DNA from: Candidatus Gastranaerophilales bacterium
Lineage (GTDB): Bacteria; Cyanobacteriota; Vampirovibrionia; Gastranaerophilales; Gastranaerophilaceae
Reading direction: 5' to 3'
Assembly (NCBI GenBank): GCA_944326485.1
Contig: CALVED010000010.1
Span: forward strand, 1-64,000
DNA: 64,000 bases
This document shows positions 60,261-64,000 of this stretch, one piece after another. Numbering within the stretch: the stretch's first letter is position 1; every line of letters starts with the position of its first letter. The position numbers and the translations under genes are program-made. Below the pieces are notes generated by a model, which was not told where the DNA came from, searched no databases, and worked only from the letters and a program-made list of their open reading frames with translations.

Positions 60261-62531
60261 ATGAACAGCCAAACATTAGAACAAGAATTATATAACTCCG
60301 TTGAAAAAAATACACCTAATTATATTAAAGAAAATAAATATATTGATATTGATAACAAAAGTGAATTTACATTCATATTAAAAAAAGAACATCTTTTGCC
60401 TTATGATGAGAAAACAAATCCGGAAGGTTTAAATTTAGATAATTGGTTAAAAAATTATGAGAAAGAAGCTGCAGTATCTACTGCAGGTATAAGAGGTCCG
60501 CAAAATATATTATTCCCATATGACGTAAGATTTCCAATTAATATTATGGGTATAATGCTTGCAACTTATGCAAAAGCATTAGTAGCAAAAGAAAAGTATA
60601 ATGGTAAAACATTATTAAAACTTGCAGGAAGAGAAGTAAGATACAATTCTGATAAATTTTTAGACTTAATAGCCAGAGTTCAAGCAGCTCAAGGTATTGA
60701 AACTTTAACAACATACGAAAGAAAAACAATGCCGATATGGCTGGCTTCATTCTTATGTTTTAAACTTGATTTACTTGGCGGAGAATATATTACATCAAGC
60801 CATGGTATTAGCGTTAAGAATGCGACAAAAGATTTAAATTCACAAGGAAGCCAATATTTACCGGAAGAGTCTATGGAGTTTGTTAACAAAATAAAAGAGA
60901 TTTTCGAAATAACAAAAAAAGAAGGGCAATATGAAATAAAAATTGCAAAATCTAATGACCCTTTAATTAATGAAAATTTTATGAAAACAATTAATAACGG
61001 CATTGATTTATACAAAGAATATTTAGAAAAAGGTGTAGCAAATAAAGAAAACATTCATCTAATAAAAGATTTAAAAGAAAAAATTGTAATAGAAAATGTA
61101 GGAGGAAGTGCATATAACACTTTAAGCAAACTTCTAAAAGCATTTAATATTGAAAATAAATTTGACTGGATGAATATAGAAGAAGACCCATTTTTCCACG
61201 GCATAGGAAAATATGACACAGATCCTAAAGGAAACAAATGTTTTTATGATTACTCTGTAGATGCAACAGTTGTTGCAAAAGATAAAGAAGGAAATACTTT
61301 CTTCCCTGTTATTGAAACTCTAAACTACGGAGAAAAATTAAAAGACTATCCTATAGGTACAGTTGTTCTAATAACAGATCCGGATCATGACAGATTAACA
61401 GTATGTCAAATTGAAGATGAAAAAGAAATACCATTTCTTGATGAAACAGGAATAAGTTATTGTAAGTTAAACAATAATAGGGTTTTATGTATATATAGTG
61501 CAAATCAGTCATTTTTATTAATAATGGACTTTTGGGCAAAACAACTAAAAGAATCAAACAGATGGTCAAATCATCCGAGATTTATAATAAAAACAACTGC
61601 TAGTGCAAAATCTTGGGATGAATGGGCAGAATATAACAACGTAAAAGTTGTAAATGTACCGGTAGGTTTTAAAGAAATCGCCAATATAATGAAAAAAGTT
61701 GAAAAACAAATAATCGATAGTCCTGAAAAAGACGTTATTATAACAGATGTTCTAGGCAACGATATAAATCTTGGTAAGAATCCAAGAATGTTATTTGGCG
61801 GAGAAGAATCAGGCGGAATGATTATTGGTTCAGAAGAATTAATAAAATCAAAGGCTGGCAGAATAGCTATTGCAATGAGAGAAAAAAGTGCATCAGAAGC
61901 AATAATCGTAGCTTCAGCCCTAACTGCAAAATTGGAAAAAGAAAATAAAACATTATCAAAAGCATTAAATGAAATATTTATAACAAATAAAATCATTTCA
62001 AAATATGATATTAGAGAAGATATTGCTTATTACAATGAATCAGAACCTGATATTGTAAAACTTACTCAAGCAAAAAAAGACGGAGAAATGCTAAGAACCA
62101 AAAATGACTTATTTTATTTAACAATGGCATTAGCCTCTTTTGATAAGAAAATTACACTTGAACAAATAAAGTCAATATTAAATTCAACTTTTAAAGAATT
62201 AAATTTTGATAACCTAACATCAATAAAATTTGTTGGAGATGGAACATTTTTACAATTTAATAACAAATTTATAGAAATAAGACCATCAGGAACAGATGCA
62301 AAAACAAAAGCATACGGAGCAGGCAATAATAAAGAAGATATAGCTAAATTTGCATACATTTTAGGGAATTATTCAGGTGACTTGAATGAAGAATATCTTG
62401 CAATAATTTCTAAAGATTATTACAATAATGCTAAAGAAAAATCAATGCAGGAATATTTAAAATTCACAAATAAAGATGCAGATACAAGAATTTTTGAAAT
62501 TCCGAATTATAAAGAAACACTAAATATATAG
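60261..62531 (+). CDS. Large phosphohexomutase-like protein (phosphoglucomutase/phosphomannomutase family)
   Basis: Encodes 756 residues, longer than the usual 450-580. The family's four landmarks are present but altered. STAGIRG opens domain 1. The active-serine loop reads EYITSSHGISVKNA, where TASHNP is usual. The metal loop is ITDPDHDRLTVC, the sugar loop is FGGEESGGMI, and the phosphate loop near the C-terminus is EIRPSGTDAKTKAYG. Insertions lie between residues 200 and 350. It probably interconverts sugar 1- and 6-phosphates. AAGGAG precedes the ATG. Confidence 0.85.
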   Translation: MNSQTLEQELYNSVEKNTPNYIKENKYIDIDNKSEFTFILKKEHLLPYDEKTNPEGLNLDNWLKNYEKEAAVSTAGIRGPQNILFPYDVRFPINIMGIMLATYAKALVAKEKYNGKTLLKLAGREVRYNSDKFLDLIARVQAAQGIETLTTYERKTMPIWLASFLCFKLDLLGGEYITSSHGISVKNATKDLNSQGSQYLPEESMEFVNKIKEIFEITKKEGQYEIKIAKSNDPLINENFMKTINNGIDLYKEYLEKGVANKENIHLIKDLKEKIVIENVGGSAYNTLSKLLKAFNIENKFDWMNIEEDPFFHGIGKYDTDPKGNKCFYDYSVDATVVAKDKEGNTFFPVIETLNYGEKLKDYPIGTVVLITDPDHDRLTVCQIEDEKEIPFLDETGISYCKLNNNRVLCIYSANQSFLLIMDFWAKQLKESNRWSNHPRFIIKTTASAKSWDEWAEYNNVKVVNVPVGFKEIANIMKKVEKQIIDSPEKDVIITDVLGNDINLGKNPRMLFGGEESGGMIIGSEELIKSKAGRIAIAMREKSASEAIIVASALTAKLEKENKTLSKALNEIFITNKIISKYDIREDIAYYNESEPDIVKLTQAKKDGEMLRTKNDLFYLTMALASFDKKITLEQIKSILNSTFKELNFDNLTSIKFVGDGTFLQFNNKFIEIRPSGTDAKTKAYGAGNNKEDIAKFAYILGNYSGDLNEEYLAIISKDYYNNAKEKSMQEYLKFTNKDADTRIFEIPNYKETLNI

Positions 62532-62543
62532 AGAGAGGAAAAA

Positions 62544-62786
62544 ATGGCAGAAGAAGCAAAAATACTTACAACAATACCAAGAAACGCTACAGAACAAGTA
62601 CAAATAAGCATTAATTCATATAAAGATAAAAAATACTTAGATTTAAGGATATACTATACAACAGATGACGGTGCGACTTGGCTTCCAACAAAGAAAGGAG
62701 TTACAATATCTCCGGATAATCTTGTTAAGCTAAAAGACGCCGTTGAAGAAGCAATGCAAGAATTACTTACTGTTGAAGAAGAATAA
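62544..62786 (+). CDS. PC4/p15-like transcriptional coactivator-type ssDNA-binding protein
   Basis: Encodes 80 residues: a short charged N-terminus, then VQISINSYKDKKYLDLRIYYTTDDGATWLPTKKGVTISPDNLVKLKDAVEEAMQEL. The pattern KYLDLRxYY...WxPTKKGxxI/L is the PC4 (YdbC/p15) fold: a four-stranded sheet plus a C-terminal helix. Such bacterial homologues form dimers that bind single-stranded nucleic acid. GAGAGGA precedes the ATG. It lies directly before priA on the same strand. Confidence 0.88.
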   Translation: MAEEAKILTTIPRNATEQVQISINSYKDKKYLDLRIYYTTDDGATWLPTKKGVTISPDNLVKLKDAVEEAMQELLTVEEE

Positions 62787-62792
62787 TAATTA

Positions 62793-64000
62793 ATGGAACA
62801 AAATAAAACAATAAAAGAAAATAATACACAACAGGGCATATCAAATAAATATGCCCTGTGTATTGTTGATGTGAAAAATCTTGGTACAAGAACTTTTTCA
62901 TACTTGATTCCAGAAGAAATAAAACCTGAAATAAAAATAGGTCAGGCGGTTTTAGTACCATTTGGTTTCAGAAAACAAAATATTATTGCTTTTGTTGTTG
63001 GATTTTCTAACTATCTGGAAGAAGGAATTAAAGCAAAAGAGATCATTGAAATTATAGATAGAAGAGCTGTTTTTTCACTTGAATATTTAAAAATGCTTGA
63101 TTGGATTGCTAATTACTATTGCTGCGATATAAACATAGTTATGCAAGCCGCAATCCCTATGAAATTTTTAAAAGAAAATATTCAAAATATACGAAAAGAA
63201 AAATTTGAAAAATATATAATATATAAGAAAAAAGACGGAGCAAAACAAAGACAACTTGAAATTCTTGAAAAACTTGAAAATATAGGAGAAACAACTCTTA
63301 TTGAATTTGAAAAAGAAGTAAAAACAACAAGAGCAACCATATTAAAACTACAAGAAAACGGATTTATTGAAATAATCGAAAAACCCATATATAGAGATCC
63401 ATTAAATATATTTAAAAATATAGAAAAAGATAAATTCCCTAAATTATCAGAGGAACAGGAAAAAGTCTTTAAAATAATTTCAGATAAAATTGATAAAAAA
63501 GAAACAACACCAATATTATTAAATGGAATTACAGGTTCAGGAAAAACTGAAATATATTTTAGAGCAATAAAAAAAGTACTTGAAGAAGGCAGAAATATAT
63601 TATTTCTTGCTCCTGAAATTGCACTAGCTTCACAACTGACTTTAAGACTAATAAAAAGATTTAATCCTGAAGAAATAGCAATATGGCATAGCAGTATTTC
63701 AGAAGGAGAAAAATATGATGTATGGAATAAATTAAGAAGAAATCAAATACGAATAATAATAGGAGCACGTTCTGCAATTTTTGCACCATTAAATAATATC
63801 GGTCTTGTAATAATAGATGAAGAACATGAAAATACATATAAACAAATATCTCCTGCACCAAGATATGATGCCAGATATGTTGCTGAAAAAATTTGTGAAA
63901 TCAATAATGCAACACTAATAAAAGGAAGTGCTACTCCTGATGTAAGTTCTTATTTTAAAGCACTTTCAACAAATAATTTAATTACACTGGATAAGCGATA
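62793..64000 (+). CDS. priA: Primosomal protein N' (replication-restart helicase PriA), 3' end cut by window edge
   Basis: The frame is open from ATG 62793 to the window end (402 codons). After about 20 poorly conserved residues comes the PriA start (YALCIVDVKNLGTRTFSYLIPEEI, VLVPFGFRKQNIIAFVVG) and the 3'-DNA-binding domain. The helicase core begins with LNGITGSGKTEIYF (Walker A), LAPEIALASQLTLRL, IAIWHSS, IIIGARSAIFAPLNNIGLVIIDEEHE (Walker B) and GSATPDVSSYF. It reloads the replisome at stalled forks. No strong Shine-Dalgarno precedes the ATG. Confidence 0.93.
   Translation, partial: MEQNKTIKENNTQQGISNKYALCIVDVKNLGTRTFSYLIPEEIKPEIKIGQAVLVPFGFRKQNIIAFVVGFSNYLEEGIKAKEIIEIIDRRAVFSLEYLKMLDWIANYYCCDINIVMQAAIPMKFLKENIQNIRKEKFEKYIIYKKKDGAKQRQLEILEKLENIGETTLIEFEKEVKTTRATILKLQENGFIEIIEKPIYRDPLNIFKNIEKDKFPKLSEEQEKVFKIISDKIDKKETTPILLNGITGSGKTEIYFRAIKKVLEEGRNILFLAPEIALASQLTLRLIKRFNPEEIAIWHSSISEGEKYDVWNKLRRNQIRIIIGARSAIFAPLNNIGLVIIDEEHENTYKQISPAPRYDARYVAEKICEINNATLIKGSATPDVSSYFKALSTNNLITLDKR

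Noticed and set aside
61571-61996. Long antisense open frame within the phosphohexomutase gene
   Set aside because: It is a shadow of a well-conserved gene on the other strand, with low-complexity composition and no ribosome binding site. The same applies to the antisense frames at 13896-14315, 50452-51003 and 60689-61054.
1-64000. tRNA, rRNA or CRISPR arrays
   Set aside because: I found no GC-rich cloverleaf with a T-loop, no 16S/23S signatures and no short direct repeats at regular spacing. An exhaustive scan needs tRNAscan-SE and a repeat finder.

Overview
The window is an AT-rich bacterial chromosome segment with short intergenic gaps and coding on both strands. Cyanobacteria-related families (a DUF3326 protein, a PC4-like coactivator), a pyruvate formate-lyase fermentation locus, a pilin-like prepilin protein and a low-GC anaerobic gene set suggest an uncultured gut-type lineage close to Gastranaerophilales/Vampirovibrionia (Melainabacteria). 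This placement is inferred from gene families; no rRNA gene is present and no search was run.

Layout. (1) Bases 1-5,300 look like an accessory island. It holds the end-truncated gene of a small phage-type protein under an operator-bearing promoter, two tandem TRL-like secreted proteins, a divergent XRE repressor, and a complete His-Xaa-Ser (hxs) peptide-modification operon in the order hxsA-hxsD-hxsB-hxsC. A winged-helix remnant and a terminator close it. The TRL, XRE and hxsA promoters carry related sequence between their -35 and -10 boxes, so the XRE protein probably controls all three. (2) 5,300-15,080 is mostly transport: KtrB/KtrA K+ uptake with a HAMP sensor stub, a TolC-like channel, a Na+/alanine symporter, an OadG subunit with an ArsB/NhaD-type permease, and small membrane proteins. 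(3) 15,080-21,600 is fermentative metabolism: a two-subunit CoA-transferase, a GT8 glycosyltransferase, and a pyruvate formate-lyase whose glycyl-radical domain is a separate 82-residue protein, with its activase nearby. (4) 21,600-34,700 is housekeeping: TspO, HAD, YqeK, NadD, a uridine-kinase-like protein, ThrRS, a WYL-WYL-DUF4127 operon, dCMP deaminase, rubrerythrin and a lipoate ligase-like protein. (5) 34,700-48,600 holds an M16 peptidase pair, two TPR proteins, a thioesterase, a sugar kinase, CsaB, a FliA/WhiG-type sigma factor, a lone radical SAM protein, L21/L27, S1 and a primary-type sigma factor. (6) 48,600-64,000 holds a 1,276-residue double-module UvrD-type helicase, a BlaI-type repressor, a UPF0173 hydrolase, DUF3326, a prepilin-like protein, IleRS, a long phosphohexomutase, a PC4-like protein and the start of priA.

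The most notable signals are the hxs operon with its shared operators, the split pyruvate formate-lyase, a family of six related dispersed repeats of up to about 175 bp (one inside a coding region, two touching the stop codon of the preceding gene), and a recurring promoter arrangement in which the -10 box lies six bases before the start codon, implying leaderless mRNAs.
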